NCBI GenBank assembly: GCA_964036275.1
Contig: OZ038435.1
Coordinates: 21,066,059-21,130,058, forward strand
Source of the DNA: Litoditis marina
Lineage: Eukaryota > Nematoda > Chromadorea > Rhabditida > Rhabditidae
Length of the DNA: 64,000 bases
Direction: 5' to 3'
A program made the position numbers and the translations under genes. Position 1 is the first letter of the stretch. Each line of letters starts with the position of its first letter. Positions 10,288-22,879 of this stretch are shown piece by piece. Under the pieces are notes generated by a model that saw nothing but the letters and a program-made list of their open reading frames with translations, was not told the origin of the DNA and made no database searches.

Positions 10288-13018
10288 ATGCTGAAAGGAC
10301 TACTTTTGGTGGGTCCAGAAGTCGGGTCATTGATTATAGCTGTTCAGGAAACGCCCAGCCAATTGACCAGTCGCTTTTGTAGCGGCATCAGCTAAAGAGT
10401 GTTCAGGTCAGAGATACGCAGACAGTATCAGCCTGTCGTCAGTCTCATTTATCTGCTTTCTCAAATCGCAAAACATCGGCCCTTATGTTTCTGAGTGTTT
10501 GCTAGAGATTCTTTGGCAGTACGCCAGTGAGATTTTGGCTCATAGTTCCTCAGATAAAACACAAGTTCTTTGAGCAATAGTTTTGCTAACATGCCGTTAA
10601 ATAAACAATTACGTACTTTGAGCTTGCCTGACTTGCTACTAGAGTCTTAGTGAGATGAAAGTATAGGGGTTGCCACATTTATAGATTCTGCCTCTCCCCG
10701 GAACCGAACCTGCGAGCAAAAAATTTTCAGCTGAGCACTCATCACTGAGCTACAAGAGTACATACATGAGTAGCATCAGAATCGAAGACGTATGTCCGTA
10801 CACAGCAAAAATTGTGATATACCGTACCCTCTCGCCATTCTGTTGGCGACGATTATAAAGGGTTGTCAAACCGCTGAGAACAGCGTGTGGTCGCGTTTGT
10901 ATGGCACCCACTATAAGCTAGCCGCTCGCCACCTTCTACCGACGTCACCGTTTGGTGTCCACAACGGTTCGACAGATTCTACATCAACGTAACTTACAGA
11001 TCGTCTGCTGGACCGTGGGCGCATGGTCTAAAGATATGGTTTTGATCACTGATGTTACCATAGAATGTCAGCTCGGCAACAATTTCAATGTAACAGTCAT
11101 TGTGTTCGAGGTACGTACAATTAAACACGCTTTCCAATAGTAAACACGTTCCTTGTCAAACTTCCTTTCGAGAAAGTGTTCAGATAGAAATGTTGAGCGT
11201 TCGCAAAGAAAAGTTGAAAACAAAAGAATCTCTATGACCTGCACTCTTTTCATTTGAAGCCGCTACAAGAATGGCTAACCAATCAGCTGGAAGTGTTTGA
11301 GCTGAGGCATTTTTGCAGAAAATATACAACAGTGCACGAAGTGTTTTCGATTAGACATTCATTCGAGGCAGTTCAAATCAAATTGCATGGCCATACTTTG
11401 CTAATCCACCTCACATGACAAGTGTGCCATGTGTCAAGTTCAATATCTTTCATCTGAGAAGTACAACTATAAGTTTAGATTGAAGGCCATTTTATGTTTT
11501 TGCAGACGCACGAGGGAGGAGTGTCACGCATTGGTAACAAAGAGACGTTCCGCGTCGACAACAAAGACATCCACCTCCGTCTCTCCGGGTTTGTAAATTC
11601 AAACGGTCGTGACATGCGACTCAGCTACATACTGCAACATTCCTGTGTAAGTTTTAGTACATTCGAAAATAGTGTTGTTTCCGTTTGTAACTGAAATGCA
11701 TCAAATCAAGATGACCATCAAAATCGATGATCTAAATGAAATCATCAAGATGATTGCGTTCAGAGAACAAGCTCATACGGTTTTATCTCTTCCGTAGTCC
11801 TGGTAGTTTTTGCTCGTTGATTCTGGTTCGATAGATGTATGCGGTTAGTCAATTGCACAGTCACGTGGAACATGTTGAGCACAGCAGAGCTCAGAAACGT
11901 GCAATGACAAAGTGCACGATGTCTCATTAGAGTGTTGACTTTACATGACTATTCAATTGACTTCTACAGTTCTAGTATAAACTGTGACGTGCATTGAGAT
12001 AAAATTACAACTGCAAATTATCATTTGTAACACAAAACTAGTTTCCGTCAGCAAGACCGTGGAAGATCCGTACATCTAGCTTCTCTAGCTCTAGTTTGGT
12101 TTAGTCAAACGTTATTCCATGATACATTTTGTCTCTGTTCACATTTCTTCGAGACCATTCAACTGTTGATGATTTTCTGTCGGCGTAGCAACCCCTCCAA
12201 TCTCACGAAAAGTTGCTTCAGGAGCTACTCGTAAACTCTCAATGTTGTAGCATAGCAATGAATAGAATCTCATGAGAAGCTCATGCGAATTGCTCATGAG
12301 GTGTCTCTTGAGATTTGTGAGGGATCGCTACGCCGCCTGCTCTATTCTCCTTTTATTCCAGGTCTCATCGCCTAATGAGCTCTCAGGTACACTCGAAGTG
12401 TCCCAACCGAAGTATTTCCTAGTAGACTACTCGCCCTCCATTGTCACTGTATCGCAAGGCACATGGCTTCTCAATGGAAATCAAGTCTTCCAAAAAGAAG
12501 GTCTGCCTATAAGATCCACTTAAAGGAGACCGGAGAGCAACATGGTTGAGCTGCTGTATTCTACTTTTTATTGGACGCGTTGAGTGTTGCGCGGCATTGC
12601 CACGTGAATGTCACGTAAACTGATCGAATCGATATACGATGTATTTGTGCTCTCTGACCTCAATACAGCGTCCCGTAACAAAATCTCTGCTCGAGTTGTA
12701 TTCCGGTCTCCTTTAACCGTACTTGTATCAGTTAATCAACGACCGCTCCGCACTACGAAATTGATCATACTTCTTGTCCTCCTCAATATAGAGGCAATTC
12801 ATATGTTTCATCATTTATACTATATGCTGAAACCACAAAACGCCGAATGCGTCCGAATTATTCTTATGTTATCAATAAGTGCTCGACTATTCACCCTTGC
12901 AAACAGTGTTCCAAACAGTTTTTGACCACGTTAAAGTTTCAATCTGAACCATATGATATTATAACCAGACATGATAAACACTAGAATTTCAGAAATTGGA
13001 AAGGAACTGATGCTGTGA
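10288..13018 (+). CDS. B1: transthyretin-like secreted protein, family B
   Basis: Exons 10288-10308, 11000-11110, 11506-11646, 12362-12500 and 12993-13018; phases 0, 0, 0 and 1; 145 aa. Exon 1 is just MLKGLLL and joins IVCWTVGAWS to make the signal peptide. The mature protein has DVTIECQL, then a strand ending TVIVFE; exon 3 has HEGGVSRIG, F-x-V-x-NK and a Cys at its end (LQHSC); exon 4 has VDYSPS and SQGTWLLNG. One Cys in IEC and one in QHSC could form the disulfide usual in TTR-like proteins. The TTR-like call is by layout only. The last exon (EIGKELML) is shorter than the family form DGKQIGE and is the least certain part. Introns hold SINE and MITE copies. Confidence 0.72.
10680..10810 (-). 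repeat. tRNA-derived SINE-like repeat in B1 intron 1
   Basis: Minus-strand copy: reversed B-box part GGAACCGAACCTGCGAGC followed by a decayed A-box region and the leader ending CCGTACACAGC. Confidence 0.5.
11838..11980. mobile_element. Small MITE-like insert in B1 intron 3
   Basis: Matches the 37904-38028 insert of B5. Imperfect inverted ends GTTAGTCAATTGCACAGTCAC and TGACTATTCAATTGACTTCT; the inside shares CAGAAACGTGCAATGAC. Confidence 0.55.
12181..12337. mobile_element. CTCATGAG-type MITE in B1 intron 3
   Basis: Ends CGGCGTAGCAACCCC and GGGATCGCTACGCCGCC; internal CTCATGAG units. Same family as the copies in A1, A2 and A4. Confidence 0.65.
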
Positions 13019-14060
13019 AAAGAAAAAAGTGGGACTGAACGAGCGTTTTCCAACCATCTTCAACTAAACGCTTGAATAATAACTGTTTATGGGGTTTCGG
13101 TGATCTTTTTGGTTTCATAAATTTGTGAAGAATATCTTATTTTGACAAATGAATGATTAATTTGTTCATACAACTTTATTTTGAGCCATACTTATCTCCT
13201 TCAGAGAATAACGACAAAAAGTTGACTACGGAAGTCAGCCTAAACGAGGCTAATTAATTTTTTCAAATTCTTTCTTTTTACAACACAAATTGGAGTAGTT
13301 ATAATGAAGTTCACTCCGACATTTCGTATTATTTCGAAAACGAAAAAAACATTTCCATGATCTAACACGACTTCAGCTAGGAATACTCAAAGACTTCGGA
13401 ATGTACGGCTATACATTCTATAGAACGCCTTTTTTTAGTCTCTCAACTATCCGTAATATTTCGTATCTTGTCCCCGATACTGAAGGCATTTTGGTTCAAG
13501 TTCACCTCGAATTAACTCACTCCAAATTCTGCAGAACGTAACGGAAATTTTGAGTTTAGTAGAGTAACGCTCCTCGGCACAGAACATTTGAATGAGAATA
13601 TATGAACATGAATTTCAATCTGCGAAAAGAACGTTATTTCCATCTCAAACCTAATAACATCATATGTATCATATTTGTATTCAGTTATACATCGGCGGAA
13701 GCGACGATGAGATTAAACACTCGCGCCACTTGCGACTGGGAGTGAGTGACGATTAGGCTCAAACGCGTTAAGCTACAACTTATAACTCGAATAACATCAA
13801 TAGAGCGTTCACAGTATCAGGGAAAGTTTTTGTATGAATAAACCATGTTTGTTGAAGTTTGGAGAAAAACAATTCATAAAGTTATTGGTAGGAGACATCC
13901 GCTCAATGTGTTTGATCGTCATCGACTCGACTAGGAAACCAATCTTTCAGAATGTTCACAGAGGTTTGTTTCAGACAAAAGAAGCAAATAATAAAAATAT
14001 CATGAACAAATCAAAATTTTCGATGTTTTTCTCCATTCTAAGACTCGACCTAGTGGTAGA
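13019..14060. other. Intergenic, nothing recognised
   Basis: Follows the end of B1. AT-rich, no splice-supported exon and no repeat matched elsewhere in the window, except simple AT-rich tracts. Confidence 0.35.
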
Positions 14061-14066
14061 GTATGG

Positions 14067-15510
14067 TTGGTGAAAACTCATCAGAACATTCATCCCAAAA
14101 CCTTACTGTTTGTCTGGTTTTCACACGATTGTACTACCAACAACGTCCGTACATACTCATATCATCTAAAACGAACCTTTTCGAACACTCCATCGAAGTT
14201 GATTTACCACAGTGCTTTCGAAAAACAACTAGATTCTTCTCGCCAAGTGTTTCTCGTAATGTTTAAAGAAGGAAGATTATGTGGTCCAATCGCAGAGCTT
14301 CAGTCCTTTAAACTGCAATACATGTTTCAATTACAATTTAAATGATTGTTGACACGAAATTGGTCCACGAAATTGGTCCACAATCAATAAATATTCATTC
14401 ATACACGTAGCCGTGTCAATCGCATTTTCATATATCATATTCATTTGTATTCAGCTATCAATAAAACCATTAAATCCATTAAAATAATACGAGAACAGTA
14501 TTCGGAGCTTGTTGGAAGCAATGTTTGCCTTTGGAGCATCTGTTTGTTCAAATGATTGAAATGACAAAATACAACCACTACAAAACCAAAACTGGTCCCA
14601 AAAGATGCACTCAGATCAAAACACTACTTTCGACAAGTTCGGTGACAATTTATAATCCTGAATAAATCAACCTCTGATGAACTACAAATCAATTTTGCGA
14701 CTTGAGCTGGTGGCATGTCCTGGTAAGTCGAGAAACTCAACTGAGGCCGTATGAATGAAGGATCCCGAGCCAGGTTGGCATGTGATCCCGGGAGGGCCAC
14801 TCCGTTATGCACTATGCGCTGGTAAAGAATTATCAAAAACATTCATCTCAAAACCTTACTGTTTGTTTGGTTTTCACACGATCGTGCTACCAACAACGTT
14901 ACTTACGGGCTCCTGTCATCTAAAACGAACCTTTTCCAACACTGCATTAAAATTGCCACAGAACGCAAGTTGGGTGTATTCGACAAACTGAGTTCTTCTC
15001 GCAAAGTGTTTGCTGTAATGTTTAAACTCAGTGTTTTCCACCATCAAGTTCTTTTCCGAATTATATTTTAGTACAAATCAGGCTGCACGGTATTCGATAA
15101 TTATTTGTTTTCATACAAATAGTCGTATCAATCGCAGTTTCATCTTCATTTGTATTCAGCGGATCAAATGGAACCATCCAATCCATTAAACATAACAAGA
15201 TGGCATTATTCAGAGCTTGTTGGAAGCAATTTTTGCCTACGGAGCTTTGCTTGGTTGGTTGAAATGACACAATACAGTCGGAAACTGAACAGGACGTGAT
15301 ACACTAGACTACAAAACCAAAACAGGTTCCAATAGATGCACTCAGATCAAAACACTATTTTTGACAGTTTCTGTGACAATTGCTCTAACCAAAGATGGTG
15401 AAAGAGAAAATAGTCGATAAATCCTGAATAATTTCACCTTTGTTGCCAACTACAAATCAACTTTGCAGCTTGAGCTGGTGGCATGTCCTGATAAGTCGAG
15501 AAACTCGACT
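14067..15510 (+). repeat. Tandem duplication of a ~0.75-kb repeat block
   Basis: About 14067-14770 and 14830-15510 are two diverged copies in the same order: CCAAAACCTTACTGTTTGT, TCATCTAAAACGAACCTTTT, the R1 repeat (14404-14530 and 15112-15240), then CTTGAGCTGGTGGCATGTCC. An inverted fragment of the same block lies at about 36.05-36.18 kb. Open frames inside are shadows of the repeat. Confidence 0.6.
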
Positions 15511-16490
15511 GGTTGCTCTGTTTTTACAGAAAGCGCTCTCAGTCGCTTCTGAGTCAAAATGAGTTTAACACCCAGTTTGTTCAAGTTTGATTCCTTACAT
15601 CAAAATGTTTTTGATTACAAAAAAAATGTTATCGATGCAATATACTCTTTGTGATGAGAGGTTGAGTCCGTTCATTGTGGTGAAGATACCACAAATAAAA
15701 ACTGATTTGTTTCAGTAGGAACTACCTAATTGGGACCATTTAGCTGGCTATAACATATCCAGATACAACGGGAGCTAGCGCTTCGGATGACGTCATAGCT
15801 TGACTCAAACTTGGACAACTTTGTGCGATTTCGATACACAGTTGCTTGTTCGAGCCTTTTTGTTTGTCTCTCAAAGTGAGAACCAGGCACCATTCCAAAA
15901 AATGCAAGGCGGAGAAGGATTATTGACTGGAGGTTCCGGTTTTGAATTCGTATTGTCTACAATCAACAATCAAAGCAAAAAATTCAGGAATTAGCGAATC
16001 AAAGGAATGAAAAAATCGAAAAAAGAGGAAAAAATTAATTTTTGTACAAAAAAGTTGACCTAGAAGGGACAGATTTCATTGTAGTGGAGAGATCAACAAG
16101 AAGTGGAAACCGGTTTGATAGAATATTTGAGTGGACGGGCTACCATCTTGACGAGAATTACCCAGACCGTAAATAGTTGAAATATTCGAAGATTGATACC
16201 TAATTGGAAACTGCATTGACACTTTTCTTCATTGCAGTGTCCTAAGGTAAACTGTACATAGTGAGGCATCGAGACCGGAACTCAACTGGAGCAGAGGTGT
16301 TTTTTTTTTAACTGTATTGAGATCAGAGAGCACAAAAAACATTAGTTCGATTAGTCCACGTGACATCCACATGACACTACCGCGCGATAAGCAACGCGTC
16401 TCATCAGAAGTAGGATACAGCAGCTTTACGAGAAACCATGTTTCTCTCCGGTCTTCTGTTTTTTTGTTGTGTTTCCTGAATCCTAATTCA
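15511..16490. other. Intergenic repeats, including the intact copy of the 4.8-kb host repeat
   Basis: 16030-16180 is the reverse-complement, uninterrupted counterpart of 4830-4957 plus 5374-5405. 15795-15900 resembles 19345-19520. No gene is supported. Confidence 0.45.
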
Positions 16491-16499
16491 TGTTATGCT

Positions 16500-16660
16500 G
16501 TCTTCCAATACTGAAGTCTTCAAAATTGAATGCTCTTTTTAGCAGCACTACCGTTCGCTCACAAGATTTGATCTTTTTCAACGAAACATTTCTGACAACC
16601 ATGTGCATTGGCGGTCGGACATTGCGTTAATAACGTAATAACCAGATGTTCGTTTTCTTC
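16500..16660 (-). pseudogene. Remnant of the cysteine-rich ORF above A2
   Basis: Reverse complement shows the end of the 3983-4351 ORF (GAAGTCTT, AACGAAACATTTCTGACAAC and the ATTGCG region) but the middle and 5' part are missing. Same head-to-head position relative to A2 as in the A1 locus. Confidence 0.5.
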
Positions 16661-16699
16661 CACTTTATTTGACACGTTTCTTTGTTCGAAGTCAGATCA

Positions 16700-16802
16700 G
16701 CTTTCTGTCAATAATTCTGAACAAGATATTATGTGTCTGGGGGGCGTACATTTTTATCCGGTGTAAAAGTCCAGTTCAGACCAGAATCGAGCATTACAAA
16801 CA
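16700..16802 (+). promoter_or_regulatory. Upstream block of A2
   Basis: Counterpart of the A1/A4 block (ATAATTCTGAACAAGA, GGGGGGCGTAC), but the GATA-like AGATAA is altered to AGATATTA. A GTGTAAAAGTC TATA-like stretch lies about 30 bases above the ATG. Confidence 0.4.
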
Positions 16803-17623
16803 ATGTCTTCTCATCGCTTCATTCTCCTCCTAATAATTGTCTCGATGGCATCAGCTGCTACCGTGAAGGGGAAAGTATATTGTACAGAAGAGAGGAGGAT
16901 TGCTCCCCGTGAAGAATGCAAATTCTATTTGTTCGACGGTGAGTACTTCATTGTAGTTCTCTGTTGTTTTTGGCACTTTCAAAGTGATGTCCCATAATTT
17001 GAAAAATTGTTTCTCTCTCTTTTTAGAACGAACATTTTGTCGTCTTGAGAACTTGGTGAGAGATTTACAGTCACTATAGCCTGTAGTTACAGCACCCGGG
17101 AATCTTCAAACAGAAAAAGAAGGCCCAGCTGGAGAATTTTCCGTTGACTATACGGATGCTGGCAAGAGGCAAACGGGATTTTTGTACATTTTCTGTGCAT
17201 GCCGGCACGACAAGGTAAGTCCATGAGTTTTTACCATTTCACGTTGCACATTCTACAAGTAGAAATCACCTGGTGGTCAAACAGGACCACACTTATCGGG
17301 GGGCGTGGCAAACCGTCCAACCTCATGAGAATTTCATATGAGTTTCTCATGAGATACCTCATGAGCTACTCGTGAACTCTCAATGTTGTAGCAAAGCAAT
17401 GAATAAAATCTCATGAGAAGCTCGTGCTATGAGCTCATGAGGTGATCTCATGAACTTTTGTGGGGATTGCTACGCCGCCAGAGTTGTTGGTATGCTTTGT
17501 TACTCGTGTGAAATATTGCAGAGATGGGAAAAAATTGACCTCAAACAACAAGACGGAACCATCGACCTTGGTACAATCGTACTCAAGTATCCTCACGAAC
17601 ACTTGGAAAACGTGTTCCGATAA
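16803..17623 (+). CDS. A2: transthyretin-like secreted protein, family A
   Basis: Exons 16803-16938, 17093-17214 and 17522-17623 (donors GTGAGT, GTAAGT; acceptors TTACAG, TTGCAG); 119 aa. The signal peptide and first 45 residues are almost the same as A1. Exon 2 carries GEFSVDYTD and a CAC pair; exon 3 has GTIDLGTIVL. The stop used by A1 and A4 (H-D-stop / Y-D-stop) is changed here to a sense codon, so the protein runs eight residues or so further to a TAA. All splice sites are intact. Intron 2 holds the CTCATGAG MITE. Same proposed TTR-like fold as A1; ligand unknown. Confidence 0.72.
17297..17479. mobile_element. CTCATGAG-type MITE in A2 intron 2
   Basis: Ends GGGGGGCGTGGCAAACC and GGGGATTGCTACGCCGCC, with CTCATGAG units inside; same place in the gene as in A1. 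Confidence 0.7.
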
Positions 17624-20600
17624 ACATAAACTATCAATTGCGAAACTTGTTTTGATTTGTTGGCTCTGGTCATTTTTCTGAGTACTTTGTACTGAGTTCG
17701 GACCTTATTTCAACCCAGCAGGGAAGGGTGACTTCGATTTTCTCAGTTCTCATTTAGTTCGTTGCACTTTCACCCTTCCACAAAGGGCGGAGTCAATTGT
17801 GTCGGAAACTTTCCAACAGACACAAGCCTGATCGTCAAAACTGTTACACAAGCTGAGTACTGAACTAATCTGCAATAGGTGGCTTGGCGACGACAACCAG
17901 TCGGTTATCTGAGCATAATTAACATTGCTGAAAACAACAGTGATATATCCAGCTGTCTATTCTGACCATTTTCAATGCTTATTTTTTCGCACAAAAACAA
18001 CTGTTTGAAGTATTCCCCGATTTTGTGATAAACCTTGAAAAACAAAACCTATTTAGAAAACTGAAAATACCCACTTTTAGAATTCATATTTGGTATGAAA
18101 ACCAGCAAGCTGCCAAATCTGTCGCTTGCTACAGGGTGCGCTGTGCGCTCAGGCCAACAGTACTGAATGAATTTTTTTTTTATTGAAGTTGATACTGATT
18201 AACAACCTTGTCAGCACCGTTGTTTGTACAATGAAGCGTGAACAGTGAATGTGTAGGCCAATTCACATGCAACCGTGGTACATGTAACCGAAAAGCGACC
18301 AGGCTCTTTTTGTAGGAAACTTCCGGTTGCTCTCAGTTGCAATCGGCTCGAAATTCGAATGACTCTGAGATGCGAACAAAATTGTCTACAGCGAGTCAAT
18401 TGATTCTTTGAAGAGATTGGTTGCACTTGAGATGCAACCCGGTTGCATTTGAAAGCAACCAAAAATGTTCTACGTAAGCAGCCTGGGTGCGGTTTGGTGG
18501 CAGCGCGAACCGCGTTCAGTCAAAAATAACAGTTTGGCTTTCAAAGTTTCTGTATTCAAGACACGCGTAATGATCAGTGTCCCGTAGGAAACGGAGATAA
18601 GCTTTTACTGCGAGGCCAGTAATAATTTGAGTAAGCCGAGATAAGACTTCTACAAACAGTGTCGATAACGGGATCAGGCAAGTTTTCACGGGTTTTTGTT
18701 TTGCAGGTGCATTGGAGTATGACTTTATTATCATTGGAGTATGACTTCATTATCTGAACGTCTAATATTCTGCTGCCCACTCTGAATCCCGTTTCCGGGA
18801 GATTTCATCTACGTAACGTTGCTGGAAGCGTATGGGTGCAAAAACAGAGCAAACGGAGGAGTTTGGAAGGGGATGGACGTTTTTTGACCTACCAGGCTAT
18901 ACCAGTGCTCATTTCTCAAAACTAATGAATAAGGGAGCCTGCAACGCTTCATTTTCTTCATGATGATTCAATTGTTTGCTGCTTTAGTGTAGAACAAACA
19001 TCTTTGAACAAAGAAAATCCCAAAGAGTTTTCAGGTGAAACTCGAAGATAGAACATTGGGAGTTTCAAATCGTAAACTTAAACTAGATTTCAAATCCAAG
19101 AACTATAACTATCTGGTTCATACAAGCTCAGAAACCTCAAAATTGGTCGTCGTAATGTTTACGTTCAAGTATTCAACCATCAGGTGTTTTAGAGGTAACT
19201 TTTAGTGCAAATCACGTTTTTTATCATTATTTATTTCAATTCAAGTAGTCGTGTCGATAGCAATTTCGCTTGATTTGTATTCAGTGAACAACTAAACCAT
19301 TGAAGTCATTCAATTCAATCATACGACAGTATTCAAAACTTGTTGAAAGCATTTTTTGAGCGTGACGTATAACTTTACTCAAACTTGAACGTCTTTGTGC
19401 AAACTCGACACATAGTTGAGAAGGAGCTGTAAAAAATCCCGATTTATTAAAGAATCGGTTTTGGTTGTTTGAGCCTTCTTGTTTGTCTCTGTCGATTAGA
19501 ACCAGACATGACTCTAAAAAATGCTCAGTTTTTTACAATGTCTGCAGGAAAATATTCTTAAAATAGACACATTTCGGAAACGTTATTTGACTCTATCAAA
19601 TTCATGTAGGAAAAATCATTTTCTCAACCATACGTTGTTCCCGAAAACAGAGAATCTTTCAGTCGGTCATTGGCAGACTGCCAACGAGAATCGGGGAGAT
19701 CTCGGAAACATTTGCGCTAGTCTTCTGTGCTCGACGTATTGTAAACACCAGACAACGTTAAATAATCCTGGATTCTTTTAGGATCACGGCAACCCAGTAA
19801 TTTAGATTAAGTGAGTAGTTACAGTTTCCCAAACTTTTATCAGCACGCAGATCAATGACGTCTAGACAGTATAAGTCTCACAGACTTCACAGCGTTCTCG
19901 CCTACAGCAATCTATGCACCCAAAGTTTGAATTGAGCCCCGTCCACGAGGTTTTCATGGCGGGACTCTCTATCCCACTGCAATTTGGCATGATCAAAGTA
20001 CTACTCAGTACTAATTCGCTGCGTATCGCGCTTATTTGTTCGCAAATTATACGCGCAGCATTTGAAAGAAAATACGCAAATTAGTTTTTCGCTGAAACTG
20101 TAGTCGAGAACAAAGTGACTTGCACACTTACGTCTTGAGGTCGCTACGAAATTGGTTGTCCAGTTGGCTAGAATTCATTTGAGCCTGCTTTTAATTGGGT
20201 AACTAACCTCTAAGTAACCTCGAACCAAAATCGGGTTACCATCAATCATGACAGAGAGAACGACCTTTCTGTTTTTGAGCTAAGTTTAAGGGGAACCTGT
20301 TTTTGGTTTTAGGTTACTTTCAGTCAGGCTACCACCGGAGTAACCTGAAAAAAGGTTATCATAAAGGTTACCTAAAGGGTCACCTGAAAAACGTTAGATA
20401 TTAAATTCACCGTTTGTATCACACACACACAAAACTTTTTCATATTTGAAAACAAATGCAGTTTCATATTCATTTGTATTCAGCGTTCGATGGAACCATT
20501 TAAACCATTTATAATAATGAGACGACAGTATTCAGAACTTGTTGAAGGCATCATTTGACTGAGTTTTTTCGAAGTCACCATAAGAGAGATGAAATATAAA

Positions 20601-21560
20601 TAGAACATGAACATTAGTCAGTTATGTGGATATTGTAAAAGCAATGGTGTAATGAGGTACCATACTCCATACCAAGGAATGCACAGGTGATTTTTGTCTC
20701 GTTTTGGTGAGAAAAAACAATGTTTGAAAAAGTTTGTCTGCCCTGTTGGAGATCTGAACGTCTGTGTCTCGAATACGAACGTCGCCGGATGACTCTATTC
20801 TTTTCTATATTAAAGAGACCATTTCTCTATAATTTTGAATTTCTAGTCAACAGTTCCATCAAATAGTGCTTGAAAAACTGAATACGGACATATAACTCTT
20901 CTACCTCCATCTTGCTCTGTTCTCTCATAAAAGCGATATACCGCACATGTACACCGCGATATAGCGTAATGTACACCGCGAATGAGTTACGTACAAAAAT
21001 CCAAAATTGGTGATAGTCGTAAAAAAAACGTTTTCAATACTTCTGAATACCTATCAGAATACAAAGTATAAGTGAAAATATCAAATTGATTGAATAGCTA
21101 ACTTACCAAGCCTGATTGGGTCACATTAAGCGAATATTGGAACACAATTGGATCTTTTTTTCAGATTCGAAATATTTCATACATTTCAGATTATAGAGAA
21201 ATGGTATCTCTGAAGACGAAATAACCTTTTCAACCTAGCAAATTTTTGATTACTCTCATCAAGCTGGTGGGAAAAATCATGCGCACGTTATAGGACTGAA
21301 ATAAAGTTGACACTACTGTTGAGCAGGTAAACTCATATAAGTTACAATTAGGTCTGCGTTCACATCAGTTTTCTGTTATTACAAACGGAAATCAGCCAAT
21401 ACAAATACAAACAATATAAACCAGTGTGACCTGAGTTCTCATCTCTCCTCTTCAATTTGTTATGTATATGGAAAAATGAAATAATTAAAATTTCGTACAA
21501 TCATCAATAAGTTGCCCTTCAAACACTTGATGCCTAGATGTTCAGGTTGTTTTGGATTTT
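17624..21560. other. Gene-free stretch of repeats between A2 and A3
   Basis: Contains GGTTGC-rich imperfect palindromes (18240-18460), R1 copies at 19243-19350 and 20445-20550, and a GGTTACC/AACC inverted-repeat block (20190-20400). I see no splice-supported gene. The ORF at 19521-19781 overlaps repeat sequence and shows no motif. Confidence 0.45.
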
Positions 21561-21569
21561 TCATCCGTC

Positions 21570-21663
21570 AATAATGTTAGACAAGAGATAATGGGTTTGG
21601 GGGCGTATGTCGTCGATTGCATTTCTTATGAAAGTCTTGTTTTGACTACAGGCATAATCAACA
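21570..21663 (+). promoter_or_regulatory. Upstream block of A3
   Basis: GACAAGAGATAATGGG and TTGGGGGCGTATG match the A1/A4 upstream block at the same distance from the ATG. Confidence 0.4.
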
Positions 21664-22550
21664 ATGTCGTCTCAACGCCTCATTCTCCTTTCGGTTCTTT
21701 TCTCGACGATATCAGCTGCTACCGTAAAGGGAAAAGTATACTGCACAAAAGAGCTGACTACTGACAACACAACAACTTGCGGTTTCTTTCTAAACAATCC
21801 CAATGGTGCGTATTTTCTTGTTTCTCCATGTGGTCTTCTTTATTTCAAGGTTTTTCTCGCCTTGGGTGAAAATCAGGTCAGACCTGTGAGGGAATCTCAC
21901 ACGTTTTATCTGCAATTACAGTGATAGTAGCCATCCAACCAACTAAGAATGGAACAATCGGGGAGTTCTCTATGGAATACACGGACCAGAAGAGTCTCTT
22001 CATTCTATGCGACTGCCCTGGGGGAGAAGTAAGTCCATGCTGTATTAACTAACTTGAACCTGAACTGTATCAACTAACTTTAACTGTAATAACTTGAAAT
22101 CTGTTTGCCATAATTTATCAGAAAAGTAGCATGTTCGGCGATTTTCCCTGATCGCATATGACTACAGCAAAACTCATCCAAAAACATCCGTAAAATCTCT
22201 GAGAAAAACACCGAAATCGTTTTAAATCAGGGTCGAAACAACTTTGAGTGGCACCTTTAACTAAGCACATTTTTTCGAATACTTTTGAATATGTCTATCA
22301 GATCTTTAGGTCTATGAAAACTGCCTGGTAATTCCCTTTGGTCCGCTCTTCAATTGACGCACTTGCTTATCATTCGTTTTTGATATCGCAATCATTCTTG
22401 TTTTGTTTAGTTTCAATTAGTTTTCAATAACTTTACTCATTTCGAATGTTGCAGAAATGGAAGTATATCCTCTTGGAGCCACAGAACGGAACCCTCGACC
22501 TTGGTACAGTCATACTCGGCAAAGAAAAGATCCCTCCTGGAATGTATTGA
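21664..22550 (+). CDS. A3: diverged transthyretin-like secreted protein, family A
   Basis: Exons 21664-21805, 21922-22028 and 22455-22550; same phases as A1 (1, then 0); 114 aa. The signal peptide (MSSQRLILLSVLFSTISA) and VKGKVYCTKE match A1/A2, but the rest of exon 1 differs (DNTTTCGFFLNN) and adds two codons. Exon 2 has GEFSMEYTDQKSL and CDCP in place of CAC; exon 3 has GTLDLGTVIL and a longer tail ending PPGMY. Intron 2 lacks the MITE found in A1, A2 and A4, so A3 split off before that insertion or lost it. The upstream block with AGATAA is kept. Confidence 0.72.
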
Positions 22551-22683
22551 CATAAATCATGATTTGCAAAATGTCTTTGATTTTATCCTTTATATTTACG
22601 AATTTTAGGTGAAGAGAAAATACAGGAGATCGTGGATATTTTCAGTAGAGTTTACTAACAGTAAACACTATCGGTATAGGTTG

Positions 22684-22795
22684 AGTCCAAACGTTGTATA
22701 CAGTGTACTGTCGAGCGCGCGGCCAGCTCGTCTGTGTGTTTTTGATCTACACACTCTCTTGGCAAGTGATCAGCGAACGATCTGCACTATTCTCA
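22684..22795. repeat. Left 112-bp direct repeat bounding a satellite block
   Basis: Nearly identical to 23795-23906 in the same orientation (ACGTTGTATACAGTGTACTG ... CTCTGCACTATTCTCA). Weaker relatives lie at about 40.8 and 63.45 kb (CGTCTGCGTGTCTTTGATC-type core). Confidence 0.75.
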
Positions 22796-22879
22796 TGTCA
22801 AAACTGGGCGCATAACCAAAAGTAGGTGTGCTAAGCTGGCGTTTACTGTGCCATTGGCAATGGGGTCAGCTTAATTAGA

